In this document: in pieces, positions 23,546 through 36,400 of the stretch
Layout: each line of letters opens with the position of its first letter
Position numbering within the stretch: the stretch's first letter is position 1
Assembly (NCBI GenBank): GCA_902729315.2
Contig: LR746270.1
Location: forward strand, 6,379,221-6,443,220
DNA: 64,000 bases
Reading direction: 5' to 3'
Source of the DNA: Spirodela intermedia
Taxonomy: Eukaryota > Streptophyta > Magnoliopsida > Alismatales > Araceae
Notes under the pieces: generated by a model
Database searches by the model: none
What the model was told of the DNA's origin: nothing
What the model saw: only the letters and a program-made list of their open reading frames with translations
Translations under genes and position numbers: made by a program

Positions 23546-24530
23546 GTTGTCCGCCTTTACCATTCGCCGCCGCTGCCGCTCTCCCTGCCTCCTCCGCCGC
23601 CATCCGCCAGCCCGGCCTCCGTCTCCGTCCGTTCCACCTTTTCAGCCGTTGCCGTCGCCTTCCTTTCCTTCCGCCCGGCGCGAGCCGTTCGTGTTCCCCC
23701 TAAACCGCTGGACCGACCGGTCTGGTTCAGCCCGACCCGAAATCGACCGCCTGGCCGAGCCGCTTGGTCCGAGCCGGTCCGACTGCGTGGTCCGAACTAT
23801 CTTTGACCATTGGCCCACACCAGCTCATCCTGCTGATCCGACTCCCACCGGACCATCTGGTCCGCTCTAATCCCACCCTCCGGTTCGAGCCCGTCCGCCA
23901 GTTAATCAGGTCTTCCGGTCAATAGTCAACTACACAGTCAACGGTCAACGACTCTGTCTACGTCAACGTAAGGTCAACTTCTACAAAGTTGGTCTAAGCT
24001 TCAGCTCGTGCTCCTCTTCACTGTCACCCCTTCTGGTGACAAGGTTTTCTCTAAATACTCTTCTTTCTAAATTTGAGATTTTTGTTCATTATTGATCTTG
24101 CAACATTGCCGTTGTGTGATCAATAGATAAGTCCACTTATATTCATAGCTGGTGGTTAGTGACGAGTGTTAACCTATTTGATTTAAAATTGGTTGACTTA
24201 TTGCTTCTGGAGCGCACCCCAATCATTTGGTGATTTCTTAATCTTGTTGACCTTTTATTTCAAATATAACCGGAAATCACTCAATCTTACTTTAGCTAAC
24301 CTCCTTTAGGCTAGTCTAGTCAATTTCATCATCTCTTCATGCATCAAAGAGGGTGAAGATGAGAGGAAGAAGGGGACGAGGGCGGAGAAGATGGCAGAGG
24401 TGATGATGAGGAATGAGAGGGGACGCAGGTTTCAGACCCCCGTGTGTAAAAGTAGTGTACATGTCAGGTTTCACCCCCATACTCTGATTGCCGATGGTAA
24501 CTTCATCTTCTCCGGCGTCGGGGATGTGAG
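23546..24530. other. GC-rich block followed by AT-rich spacer, unassigned
   Basis: 23546-23880 is sharply richer in GC than its neighbours and holds an open frame (23517-23870, + strand) whose product is low-complexity Pro/Ser/Arg and resembles nothing I know. From 23900 several 'gtcaac' phrases occur close together. 24000-24330 has no recognisable coding signal. The abrupt composition change suggests an inserted repeat, but I found no termini. Confidence 0.3.
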
Positions 24531-25695
24531 GTGGCCGTCTACCCTGGGAATGTGATAGCAGTGTACATGTCAAAGCCCCAAGGATTGAAGTACACCAGCG
24601 GGCAGTACGTCTTTTTTCGTCAATTGCGCCACCGTGTCTCCCTTCCAGTGGTAATCACCTCTTCTTCTCCTTCGCTGGAAATAACAAGTATTGCTGGACC
24701 AGTTGTTGACCTCATGAAATCCTCTGTGTTTCTTTCTCTTCAGGCATCCTTTCTCGATCACCTTTGCACCGGGAGATGATCATCTGAGCATCCGCATCCG
24801 GACGGTCGGCGACTGGACTTCGCAGCTCAGGGCCGTCTTCTCCGAGGTATTGCTCGCCATTTGGATCACGGAGGTATTGCTCGCTATTTGTCTCATTCTG
24901 CAAGCACTTGGGTGGCAGGTTTGCCAGCCGGCGATGGCCAGCCAAAGTGGTCTCCTCCAAGCAGACCCCATTAATGGCCGAACCGGCAGCCCCAGCTTGC
25001 CCAGGCTCCTCATTGACGGTCCCTACGGCGCCCCAGAGCAGGACTACAAGAAATACGACGTCGTCCTCCTGGTGGGGCTGGGCATCGGCGCCACCCCGCT
25101 GATCCACATCGTCCTCAACAACGCCATTGCCGCCATGAGGAAGACCAAGAGGCCGCCGGAGCGGCGAAGAGGAAGCAGCCGTTTTCAAAGAAGCGGACAT
25201 ACTTCTACTGGGTCATGCGGGAGCAGGGATCCTTCGAGTGGTTCCGTGGAGTGATGAACGAGATGGCGGAGATGGACCACGGCGGCGCCATTGATGTCCA
25301 TAACTATTGCACAAGCGTATATGAGGAGGGAGACGCTCGCTCGGCCCTCCTCGTCATGTTGCAGGCGCTGTACCACGCCAAGAACGGAGTGGACATCGTC
25401 TCCGGCACGTGGGGGAAGACCCATTTTGCTCGCCCTAACTGGCGCTCCGTCTTCAACCATGTCGCCGCCAACCACAGTGATGAACGCGTTGGTGAGAACC
25501 TTTTCCTTCGCCGTTCTTCCTCACTTATCTTCCTTTTCCACCGTCCTCTCCTCTGCTTGACGATTCCGTTTCGCTATTTTTGCAGGAGTGTTCTACTGCG
25601 GGCCGCTAAGCCTGGTGGGCGAGCTGAGGCGGCTGGCCAAGGATGTCTCGTGGGAGACGACCACCAGCTTCGAGTTCCACAAGGAGAACTTCTGA
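24531..25695 (+). pseudogene. RBOH (NADPH oxidase) C-terminal pseudogene fragment
   Basis: Four exon remnants match the C-terminal FAD/NADPH-binding half of plant respiratory burst oxidase homologs: 24531-24650 ([18 protein letters not shown]), 24744-24846 ([20 protein letters not shown]), 24919-25491 ([50 protein letters not shown]-like block, DIVSGT) and 25586-25695 (GVFYCGPL, ending FHKENF stop). RBOH makes apoplastic superoxide from cytosolic NADPH. The EF-hands and the six-helix haem domain are missing upstream. There are two frameshifts: 4 extra bases near 24613 before [11 protein letters not shown], and one near 25155 before [10 protein letters not shown] 27-base direct repeat (24844-24870 and 24871-24897) doubles the donor after exon b. 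It is a 5'-truncated dead copy. Confidence 0.88.
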
Positions 25696-26690
25696 GGGCG
25701 GCCCCACTGCCAGTTAGATAGGAAAAGTCAAAGAGAGAATACAAAGAAAAATGGAGACGTCTTTGGGAAAGTTGTAAAACAACCTGGTCATCTTGTCCTG
25801 TCAATACGTGGAAATGCAATGGCCACAAAGAATTATTTATTGATTAAAGCTGAGACAATCAGGTGCTTGCTACCTGGAGAAATAGAGAAATTAGGGGTGG
25901 TGGAAGTTTTTGTGTGGGGGGGGTGAGGGGGTGGGGAGAGTTGTATTTTCTGATCATTAATAAATGATAAGCCCAATATCTAGCTACACATCCGCTACAA
26001 AGATAAATTAACGGTAAAACTTGACAAAAAAGCTTCCATTGACACAATATAATCATTGTGAAAAAAGAATCCCCAGGCTTGTGGAATCAGATTTTTTATT
26101 ATTATTATCTAAATTCGGTATTAATTGGCTTCAAATATAAGAGATGTGTTCATTCTTCAAATATTTCAATTAATTAGGACAATGCGGAGTGTTTGGATTC
26201 TGATGGGAAGTTATTGTAAATAGCTAAGTTAAGTTCTAATATTAAAGTTATTCTAGTATTGAGATGTTTTGTTAGAATATAAAGCTACTCATTGTTGGAA
26301 TTTTGAAACATTTCGGTTCTGGATAAATTGGAGATACACTTTTACCCTTTCAATAGCTCCCTTGATTACTTGAAACCCTAATGATTAGTCTTTATCATTT
26401 TTTATTATAATCACAACATATTGGATACATTGGTTATTTTTCTATGTACCTATTGTAATAATTTATTAATATGAGGATCTTAAATATTTCTAATGAGATA
26501 TGAGGTGATACCATAATTTGGGCATCTATATTTCAATACGTTCTATTAAATAATCGTGTGAATTTTGATATATTTTATCTTAAATATTAATTTTCTACTA
26601 AATAATAGTGTTAAGTAAAATTGATTTATTTGATTTTTCATAACTTAAGTTATTTTTTCATGAATTACTAATACCATGAGGCCTTCAAAA
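25696..26690. other. AT-rich spacer, no gene seen
   Basis: After the RBOH stop the sequence soon becomes strongly AT-rich. A G-rich run lies at about 25915-25935. No domain is recognised. The part next to 26690 could belong to the decayed copia element (5' LTR side), but I could not define an LTR. Confidence 0.4.
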
Positions 26691-29620
26691 GTATCAAAAA
26701 ATTTAAAAGATGAACTTCATGGAGGTAAGAAGCTTACAGCAATAAAACTTCAAGCTTCCATAGAGAATTTGAAACTCTCTTAATGAAATGTGACGACTTC
26801 ATTCACCATCACTTTTCTCATATTAAATTTATTATTAATTAGACAAAAGTATCTAGGAAAGATTTTATATAAACAATCATTGAAAAAGTTATTGAGAAGC
26901 CTTTCATCTAAGCTTGATCACATTATTAGTGCTATTGAAGATTTTAATAACTTATCTATCTACTCTTAAAAGGAATTAGATATATGCATAGAAAAATTCA
27001 CCAATTTAGAATAAAGTTAAAATCTCAAATAAATAGAAAACTATTGAATGCCCATCTAATCTATGACATAATAATAGAAATTGAGGTACATGAACTTATC
27101 ATAATTTTGGCCAAGGAAGAGGTTATGGTAGATCACGTTTGTGCATCAAAGGTATGATGGTGGTGATAATAAAAATTAAAAGAAAATAATATAGTGCTCA
27201 TTTTGTAAGAAATATAGGCATATTGAAGTTTATAAAAAGGGCAAGACAAAATAACAATAAAATTATACAAAAGAGAATTCTAAAACAATGAGTTGGAATT
27301 TTTGTAAAAAGTATTGTCACCTTGAAATCAATTTTTGGTATAAGAAAAAGGAACGTGTCAATATTGCAAGAGAAAATAATGAAACGTTTCAAATTGAAGG
27401 TGTTGGAACCATGGTTGTCAAAAAATATTACGTAAATATATGAATATTTGAGGTGTATTTGGTTCCAAAATTGATGCCCAATCTTCTCAACTTGGGTGAA
27501 TTGATAGAATGGATTTTTACTTTTGATTTCCAAGATGATACATGTGTTCTTAAGGGTACAAAAAATGAGATTCACCCTATGTTCATTTCTAAGTTTGGAA
27601 AAATAACATCTCCTTAGGATTTAAAAACCTATTGAATTTTCAATTATTATTAAAGATATTTATGGTTCTTGTTATTTAAATTTATGTTATGACCAGTTCT
27701 ATTTTGAATAGAATGAAATTATTAAATCATAAATATGTGATTTCTAGTTTGCCTCTATAATTATTAAATTTCGGACACCAAGGTCACCTCTAGAACTATT
27801 ATATGCTGATATTTTTTATATGATCAGAACTCCATCAGAAACATGATATTTTTTATCTGACCAAGAATCCATCATTAAAAATTGATATTCTTTTATTTAT
27901 TATCTATAAATTTTCGTATATATTATATTTTTTAGTTCATAAATCTGAGATATTTGAAACTTTAAATGGTTTAAAAGTTGTTTAGAAACCTCAAGTGAGT
28001 ATGTTATGAATACTCCCTGAATAAATACATAGGGGAAAACTTTATACCTTGAATTTGATTCTTTTTGTAAGTAGCATTGGATTCATAGGAAATGGTATTG
28101 CTAAAGGAAAAATAGAATAATGGTAGAAATGATACAAAATATGCTTAATTATAATAAAAAAACATATTTAAATGATTTTTGGGCTAAAATTGTGAGAGCA
28201 GTCTATTATTTTCTTAACATTTCTTTGACAAAGGTAGCAATGAAATTGACTCCTTCTGAACTATGGTATCACAAGAAGTCAAAAAATAGTCATTTTATTG
28301 TATTTGGTAAGGAGAGTAAGATATCATTTATATAATCCTGAAACTAAGAAAATATTAATTCATCAAAATTTTTATTTTTATTAAAATATCTATTGAAATT
28401 AGAACAATAATTTAATTAGAAAAATATATTCTCTCGAAAATGTACAGAAAATGATGCAGTTGGGGCAAGGTTTAGTGTTTGAAACTGATTTATCTTCTAG
28501 TTCACTTAGAGAGACTCACCAAGTCTTTTACTAGTTTTAAAAAATAATAATGGTTTTAATGTAGAGTGATTGAGCCCTCTAAGAAAGGTGAGATAAGTGA
28601 AATGTATAGATCATATATTTCCACTCTGATGGTTGTGCAACCGACAAGCTATGAACCGGCTTAGGGTAAAAATGCTTGTGAAAAAGAATAACACTTGAGA
28701 GTTTGCGAATCCAATTTTAGATAACAAAGTGATTAATGTAAAATGAATTTATAGACAAACTATAGGACCAATAAAAATGGTCAAAAATATGAAGTAAGGT
28801 AGGTTGTAAAAGGTATACACAACAACATGGTATTACATATTTTCAAATATTTTCTCTCATTTTAACATTTGAAATAGTTAGAATTATTTTGGCCATAGAT
28901 CACAAATAAAATGACATGTAGTTCAATTTGATATTAAATCTCCTTCTAAATTATTATTTGAATGAAGATATATATTGAGAAGTTGCAAGTTTTTCTACCT
29001 GATGACAACGGGAATTAATCCTAAAAAATAGAATCACTTTATGGATTTAAATAGTTACCTAGAGTATGTTAGGGAAGCTCTTGATTTATATCTACATAAG
29101 AACATTTTTTATAGATGTGATAATGAGCTAACCATTTATGTCAAGATTCATGAAAATGATATACTCATAGTATGTGTTTACATGATGACATTATACATAC
29201 CAGATTACATTATTTATAGATTTATAAATTAAATAATTTTATGATGTCAAAATTGATATAATAGATAATTACTTCTTCTTACTTAGAGCTCAAAATTTTC
29301 AAGGTTATCTTATATATTCATTTCACGTGAGAAATATGCATTCGATTATTTAAGAAATTTAATATGTTGAAATAAATAATAAATTTAGACATACTCCAAT
29401 AATCACTAATAATAAATTATATATTGATAAAGTAATTCCAAAAATAGATGAAATATTTTTTAGAGAAGCCTAGTTGGTGTTTTAATGTATTTAATTGGTA
29501 GTGAGCCAAATATAATATTTCAGTTATTATTCTTTCAAGATACATGCATTCTTAATTGTTTCATCATCTTGGAGTAGCAAAATGAATTCTCCACTAAAAT
29601 AAGAAAAGAAACAACTATAG
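26690..29620 (+). mobile_element. Decayed Ty1/copia retrotransposon (gag, protease, integrase, RT pieces)
   Basis: Plus-strand fragments appear in copia order. Gag: 'KLLRSLSSKLDHIISAIED' near 26890-26940. Cys/His knuckle-like 'CSFCKKYRHIEV' near 27200 and a second 'NFCKKYCHLEINFWYKK' near 27300. Protease/integrase junction: 'VYLVPKLMPNLLNLGELI' near 27450-27500. Integrase C-part: 'MVEMIQNML', 'NDFWAKIVRAVYYFLNISL', 'TPSELWY' at 28120-28330. RT: 'ELTIYVKIHENDILIVCVY' at 29120-29190, where the expected Y-V-D-D is broken by a frameshift, then RT/RNase H linker remnants to about 29600. Many stops; no complete gene. The order gag-PR-IN-RT identifies Ty1/copia rather than Ty3/gypsy. Confidence 0.85.
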
Positions 29621-29649
29621 AATTTCTTACAAACACAAGTCCTTAATTA

Positions 29650-31315
29650 AGTATAGTCTAGCATTACTTAATTATTGTATGATAAGTCGCATAAATTTAG
29701 ATTTTAAAAAACTAGAAACATCAATTTTTTAATTTTTAAAAATATTTAAGAATAAATATATCAATCATAATTTGATAAAATATTGTAAAAATAGTGAGAA
29801 ATTTCCAAATTGATCATAAGGATTTAAGACTTTTTTTTGTTATTTTAAAAAAATCTCTAAGAATAATATTTTTTTAATGATTTTTAGACTAAATAATGAA
29901 GATAAAATATATTTAAAATTCACAAGAAAGAGAAATTTAGGGTGTAGACATCAAAATGATGTAAGTGTCTAGACGAACGTGAATTAGGTAGAATAGAGTT
30001 CCATCTAGTGATTCTTATGTAAGTAATTATAAATAATTTAATTGATTAAATTAAGTTTAGTGAAAGTCAAAAGAATCATAATTTAATGAAGAATAGTTTT
30101 GAAACTTTAAATCACATAAAATATTATTAAATTAAGTAAAACTAAAGTTAAAACTAAGAAAAATAAAGTTTCTACTTACATCAGTGATCATCAGAATTCT
30201 GTGTGTTCAAAAAGATTATGGTGCGATATCTTTAACTTCAAAAGAGCTATCTTTAGACAAAGATGGTGTGGACAATCTCTAGATCTTCTTACAAAATTTA
30301 GAAATCAGTGAAGTGGGTCAGCAAATCATTTCTAATAATTATCATTCAATAGAGTGAAAATACGGTGACGTTCAGATCTTTGACAACTGTCACTTGATGG
30401 TGATACATGGGAGTGGGACATGTCTTGTAAAGCTTTATCCTCTAATTCGCGTAACAAGGGAGGCTCTTCATTACATTTAGTATACTTTTAAGAGGTAGAG
30501 ACTAATCTCTCTGCATATCGCCCTCTTCGCGACCACAATTAGTTAGTCGATTAGTTTATTTACTTTATAGATTCACGATCTTTTTATCATCAACCATTTT
30601 GTAGTTGGTAATGATGCTTTCAAATCATGTTGACAGCATTTTCACTAATGATTGAGTAGTTATGATGGCCTAATTATTAACTAACACTTTTGAAGAAAAT
30701 CACGAGTTAATCAGATAAAAATATATGTTTTAGCTCTAGTGGGATTTGAACCTTCACCAATCATTTACCTTTACTTAGTGATGTCATGGAGGTGCTTCCT
30801 TTTCATAGAACGAGGCATTATAGATATATAAAAATATGTAAAATTTACTTGCGAGCAGCTTTAGTCTCACATCGGTTATTTCTCATACTTAGGGACACAT
30901 AGATAGTAGTACGACTTTCTTTTATCAATATGTTCCTATCACATGTGTACAACTACTATTTGCCTCACACTTGACTTACCATCGGTGACATGAAAATGGA
31001 GTGACGCACACGTGCCATGCCAACTATTAGTTGCTTGAGCCCACTACTCTTGATTTTGCTTGATTGTGCTTCTAGCTTACTTGTAGGCTTGGTTGGCCGG
31101 TAGGTCCACCCTATTATTTTTATTTAATTTATTTATCTTTATTTATCTAAAAAATAAGATTATAAAAATAATATAAATTCATATAAAATCACATAATTAG
31201 CTAAAAGTTCACATTAACTAATTAAAACTCACTTTTCACGATTTAACACAAATAAAAGTCTATTTATCATGAGCTAAGGCTTAAAATATATTATTGATTA
31301 ATTATTAATAAAAAT
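29650..31315 (+). repeat. LTR-like long direct repeat, copy 1
   Basis: About 1.67 kb that aligns along its length, with many changes, with 31725-33425. Shared blocks in the same order include 'aaaaatattt...aataaatcaat.ataatttgataaaa', 'atagagttc.a.ctagtgattcttatgtaa', 'gagctatc...tagacaaagatg.tgtgga', 'tgatttgaacc' and 'cttaaaatatattattgatt'. Position and size suggest a degenerate LTR of the copia family. It interrupts the expected RT-to-RNase H run. Confidence 0.7.
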
Positions 31316-31384
31316 ATAAGTCTACTTATTAATTTTAAAATATTATTAAAAAGTAATATAGACTGATTTTCAGTCCTTAGTCAA

Positions 31385-31735
31385 GTGTATATTCTCATCA
31401 ACATTAGAAGATTAGTATGTTTCTACATCAATAACATCACAAAAGTATTGGACAACATCAACCAATCACAGTTAACACTGGCAAAGATATATTATAAAGA
31501 CAAATCAATAATATTTATTAGAAAGAACTTGATATTTTATAGTAGAATGAAATACATTAAGATTCATCATCATTTATTTGAGACAAGTCCTACCAATTTA
31601 ACTGACTTCTATTTCAATAAATGATCAAGTTAGAGATAACTTTATTAAGGCACATAGGCATCTCACATTTATTAAATTTAATGCATAACTTTTTGTTACA
31701 TATTTTTACTAAAGAGTGAGTGTTGGTAATTGACA
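31385..31735 (+). mobile_element. Copia RNase H terminal fragment between the LTR-like repeats
   Basis: The frame at 31480-31600 reads 'DKSIIFIRKNLIFYSRMKYIKIHHHLFE', which matches the C-terminal RNase H region of Ty1/copia elements (N-x-S-A-I...P-x-F-H-x-R-T-K-H-I-x-I-x-x-H). Farther on, near 31710, 'HIFTKE' resembles the conserved D-I-F-T-K end of pol. It is followed within about 10 bases by the start of the second LTR-like repeat, as expected for the 3' end of an element. Confidence 0.75.
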
Positions 31736-33425
31736 TGACATTATCATTGCATAATAAATCACACAAATTTAATATTTATAAAACTAGAAAATTAAAATTT
31801 TAAGATTTTTAAAAATATTTGAGTGCAAATAAATCAATTATAATTTGATAAAAAGCTTCAGAAATAGTGAATTTTTTTCAAGTCAATTGAAATTATTTAA
31901 GACAATATTGGGTAAATTTTCATTTTTTTTTAAAGAACATGATTGCTTTATCATTTTAGACTAAATAATAAAGAGAATATAAATTTAAAAATTCACATAA
32001 AAGAAAAATTTAGGTGTAAATGTTAGGATGACATCAATACCCCAACAAGCATGATAAAATAGAGTTCTACCTGGTGATTCTTATGTAAACAATTACATAT
32101 GATTTAATTGATCAAAATAAGATTTGTAAAAAGCTATACGAATCTTAATTGACCAAAAAAGATTGTCAAAACTTAAAATCACACAAAATATCATTAATTT
32201 TAAAAAATAAATAAATAAGATAGATAACATTCCGACATTGCAGTGACGATTGCTAAATTTTGAGTTTTCAAGAGAATTATTATGATATCCACAACTTTAA
32301 AAGCTCTACTTAGGCATAGACGATGTGGATAATTTATAGATTTTGTTTCAAAGTTCAAAAAACAATGAAATAAGTTGATGAATTGATTCTAATAACTGTC
32401 ATCTAGAGGAGATAAGCTGGTTACAAACAAGTTCAACTTAAAATGATTCATCCTCATGTCTATGTAGTAAGCAACTCTTCATTGCATCTAGCAAACTTTC
32501 AAAAGGTAGCTACTCATCTCCTAGTAGATCATTCTCTTTCGATGATGACTCATTTATCAATCAATTTAAAATATTTTTTTTGAAGAATCTATAATTTTTA
32601 TATTCAAAATCTTTAGTTAGTTGCTAATGATGATCTGTGAATACCACTGTTAAATTTTTTATTAATGATCAAACAATTCCGACAACTAGATCAATGACCA
32701 ACATTTTGTAGACAAATCTCAATTTAATCAAATAAAATATGAATTTGAACTTTGGTGTGATTTGAACCCTCGTCAATTGCTTGGTTGTAAGTGAGAAAGA
32801 ATACAAATTACTTGTATACCCTTACCTAGTTACATCATGGAGTCATTTCCTTCTAATAAGTCAAGAGGATTTTTGATATACAAAAAGATTATAAACCTGT
32901 TGTGCATTATTATGGGTTTAGTCCCACATCAACTACTTTTTGATTTTTAAGGTACATAAATATTAACATATGTTTTCATCTTCAACATACTCTCTCTCAT
33001 GTGTGAACAACCATTCTTTACTCTATGCCTTGGCTGGCCACTAGTGACATAGAATGGGAGTGATGTGCACATGCCTCAACTGGTCCTTAGCCACTCGAGC
33101 CCTTAGCTCATGGCTCTACCTAATTGTGCCTCCAACTCATGTGCCAGCTAGCCAACAGATCCCTAATTGTGCTTCCAACTTGCTAGTAAGCCTAATTGGC
33201 TAGTGAGTCCCCTCTTTTTTATAATTTATAATTTTATTTTATTTATCTTTATTTTATATCAAAAATATATTTATAAAAAATATATAAATTCATATAAAAT
33301 CATAAAATTAGCCAAATTTCATATTAATCAACTAATGTTTTTTTAAATTAATATAAATATAAGTCTATTTATTATGAGTTAAAGCTTAAAATATATTATT
33401 AATTGATTATTAACTCACTATAATG
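31725..33425 (+). repeat. LTR-like long direct repeat, copy 2 (probable 3' LTR)
   Basis: About 1.70 kb collinear with copy 1 at 29650-31315. It begins near 'tgttggtaattgacatgac' (about 31721), a typical copia-like TGTTGG start, immediately after the pol end motif. Divergence between the two copies is high by eye, so the insertion is old if they are one pair. Confidence 0.7.
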
Positions 33426-36400
33426 AAGACTTATTAGTAATTGATGCAATCAATCTTGTCCTAGTTTTCCATCTAATAGATCCACACAAGGTACAACATA
33501 AAAATGTTACATCATTTCATTAAATTAAAGAGTTAATATTAGGTATACAAGAAAATATGGATCTAGTTGATTGGTGTGTAAGAACTAACCAATCTTAATC
33601 TATTTTGATAAGAGTAAAATTATAAAGGAATAAAATAGTGTAACTACATTATAATTAAATAAAAAAACTACATCTTCCAATAGGAATTATTGTGAAAAAG
33701 TCAAAGGAGAACAACTGCAGAACAAACATAAAGTTGAATGGGATCATTTAGGACTAATTTTAAGTGTTGTTGGGTTGAAATAAGCCGACCCACTTTAGCT
33801 CTTTTCTCTCCCTCATTTAAAAACTCTCTTTCCTTTGGTTTAAATAATTTGAAACACCTTATTTTTAGGACTTTTTTTAACATGCTCCTTTCTCTCTCTT
33901 GACTATTTCAGCCATCGTCTTCTTCAAATTAAACATGTTTCCTCTCTAATGGCAACATATTTTTCTTACAAGGCCTATGATTGCACTGCCTTCATCTTTT
34001 AAGATGTACAACTAAGTTCCTGACCTGACCTGACCTTGCTTGTGTCACTTGGATATATTCCCACCATATTGATGTTCTACCCTTTAGTTTCTAGGTCATA
34101 GACTTCACTTTCTCCTTTCTCTAGATCTTCATATATTCAAGGCTTTTCCAATGTTGAATTTACTAATGATCTCCATATTTTTTTAAATGTCCAAAATTGG
34201 AACATAAACTTTTCCAATGGTTAAATCCTCTCAAAAATGTCGTTCAATAATTCATGCAAATACTTATTTGTATTGTAATTTTCATGGAACTCAAACTAAT
34301 TGTCTTAAATAAGCCACCTACCTCATGAATGAGCTCGTTAGTAGTGGACTCCCCATTCTAGTGAGATCTTTAACACTCGTGGATTGAAATAATACTCTAT
34401 ACCAACTAGTGTAGTGGGAGTTGCATAAGAAAGAAAGTTTGACCTCAATGACTAACATATGAAATTTCTGCAAATGATTAATGTCCTGAATAAACAAAAC
34501 ACGGAGCATTCCACCCTTGAATCGAGGACTTATAAGAGCCATCTATGAATTCACAAATAACAAACTATTACTTGAATTTACCAAGGGGATTTAAATTGAT
34601 AAACAAAGAGAGGAAAGTCTTAAACATAAAAAATCCTTCTACTTAGGATTTATCAAGGATTATAATGTGGAGGCTTTCAAGTGATCCTACAATAGCAGAT
34701 CAATTTTAATATCATTTAAAAATCATTTCAATGTGCTTTTTGTGCCAAGAGAAACATTTTAATAGAATAAATATAGTATTTGTTAGGGATACTACTATGA
34801 ACTTTATCCCATATTAGGGCATCTCATTCTTGTAGCCCATCTATCAAGCTTTCGAAGATCATACTCAACTAATGTTAGACTTTTCTTAGTTATGATCTAC
34901 ATTAGGGTTTACATTTTTTCAAAGACCATGATCTACATCAGGGTCTACATTTTTTCAAAGACCATGGTCTACATCAGGTTCTACATTTTTTCTCTTAAAA
35001 AAATCATTATAGTTCACTCTTGATCACCCCAACAGAAAGGAAAAGAAAATATGAGTAAAGGAAGAGAAGAAGAAGGAGAATGAAAAGATGAAGGATGAGC
35101 CACTCCATCCATGATGCTGGTATAGATGTTCTCAAGAAAGATAAGAAGAATATGAAGAAGAAGTAGAATTCTTCACACTATGATCAAGTATCAAATGAAA
35201 TATTTATTATGACGTAATCTACTTCCATTTTATTTACATCAAATTGCAAGTGATAAAGGTTTTCTTAAACTCGAATCTAGGAGGATAGAAGTACATAGCT
35301 TCTCATATTTGGCATTGTAGAGCCATTGAATTTAAGAAGAGAGAAGTAGATGACAAATCTAATTGAGAGTTATGAAATCTAGTATAATGTGGAGCCTAAA
35401 ACTTATGTGTTCTGATTAGAAATTTAGTATAAACTAAGGACAATGTGTCACAAGGTCAAGGTTAGCCTCACCTCAAGCCATGAAGAGAGACAGTAGCACC
35501 CCCAAGGCTAAGAATTGCTCAGATGAATGAGTAGATTGCTTAGTTTGTTGTGTGGAGGCCATGGAACCCAATTTCAAGTCATAGAGGAAATGGATCGATG
35601 GTTAAGAGTGGAGTAAGGGATGGTTCAAAGTGGACTGGTGTTTGAAGTGATGATTTGCTATGTTGTTTATTTGGTGTGAGATCAGGAATTGACAGATGAA
35701 CAAACCAAATGGCCATTGTGAAAAACTATTTGATGCGTGCTCCCTCATTATAGAGTAGAGAGAATAGAGACATGGCAGGATTTCCAAGCAGCCTAAATTG
35801 TGGCTTGTAAGGACAAAAAACTTGAAGTCCTAAGAGAGCTTTCCCCTTGAATTTAGAGGGGTTTTGAGTGTGAAAATGAGAACCAGTCCTTCCTCTTTCT
35901 ATATCATCCTCATATATTCAATGAGAGAAAATACATGTTATCCATTGGTGAAGAAATCTTCAACAAATGAAGAGGCTGCAAGATGCTGATGAAGGTGACC
36001 AGGGCAGGTCCCAAGCAAGATTTGTGGTGTGGTCAATCTTGACCTTGGAGAGTGAATATAGGTCAAGTGGACCAAAAAATCATAAAACTATTGTGTATTT
36101 GTGTTGATGATTATTCCTTCTAATTAGAATCGTAGGTGAAGTAAAGATTAAAACTAAAAAAATGACTAATTCAACCATTATCTTCTTGATATCATGCTAC
36201 CATTTAGAGGCTAACATTTTGATTATTGATCTTGTTCGTTGTCATTAATTCCTATAAGGTAAATTCCATTAAATATTGGTGAAATTTATCATTTATTTTA
36301 TGATCTTTAATAAAATTTTAATATTTTTAATTTAATTATGAAATTTTATCATGAAAATATTATGAAAAAAAATTTAACCTTACATTTTGTGAGATGTTTA

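Noticed and set aside
24712-25200. Antisense 162-codon frame opposite the RBOH fragment
   Set aside because: GC-rich shadow of the sense exons; its product has no domain likeness.
30740-30760. tRNA gene near a GGTTCAAATC-like motif
   Set aside because: No cloverleaf could be formed with a matching acceptor stem and anticodon arm.
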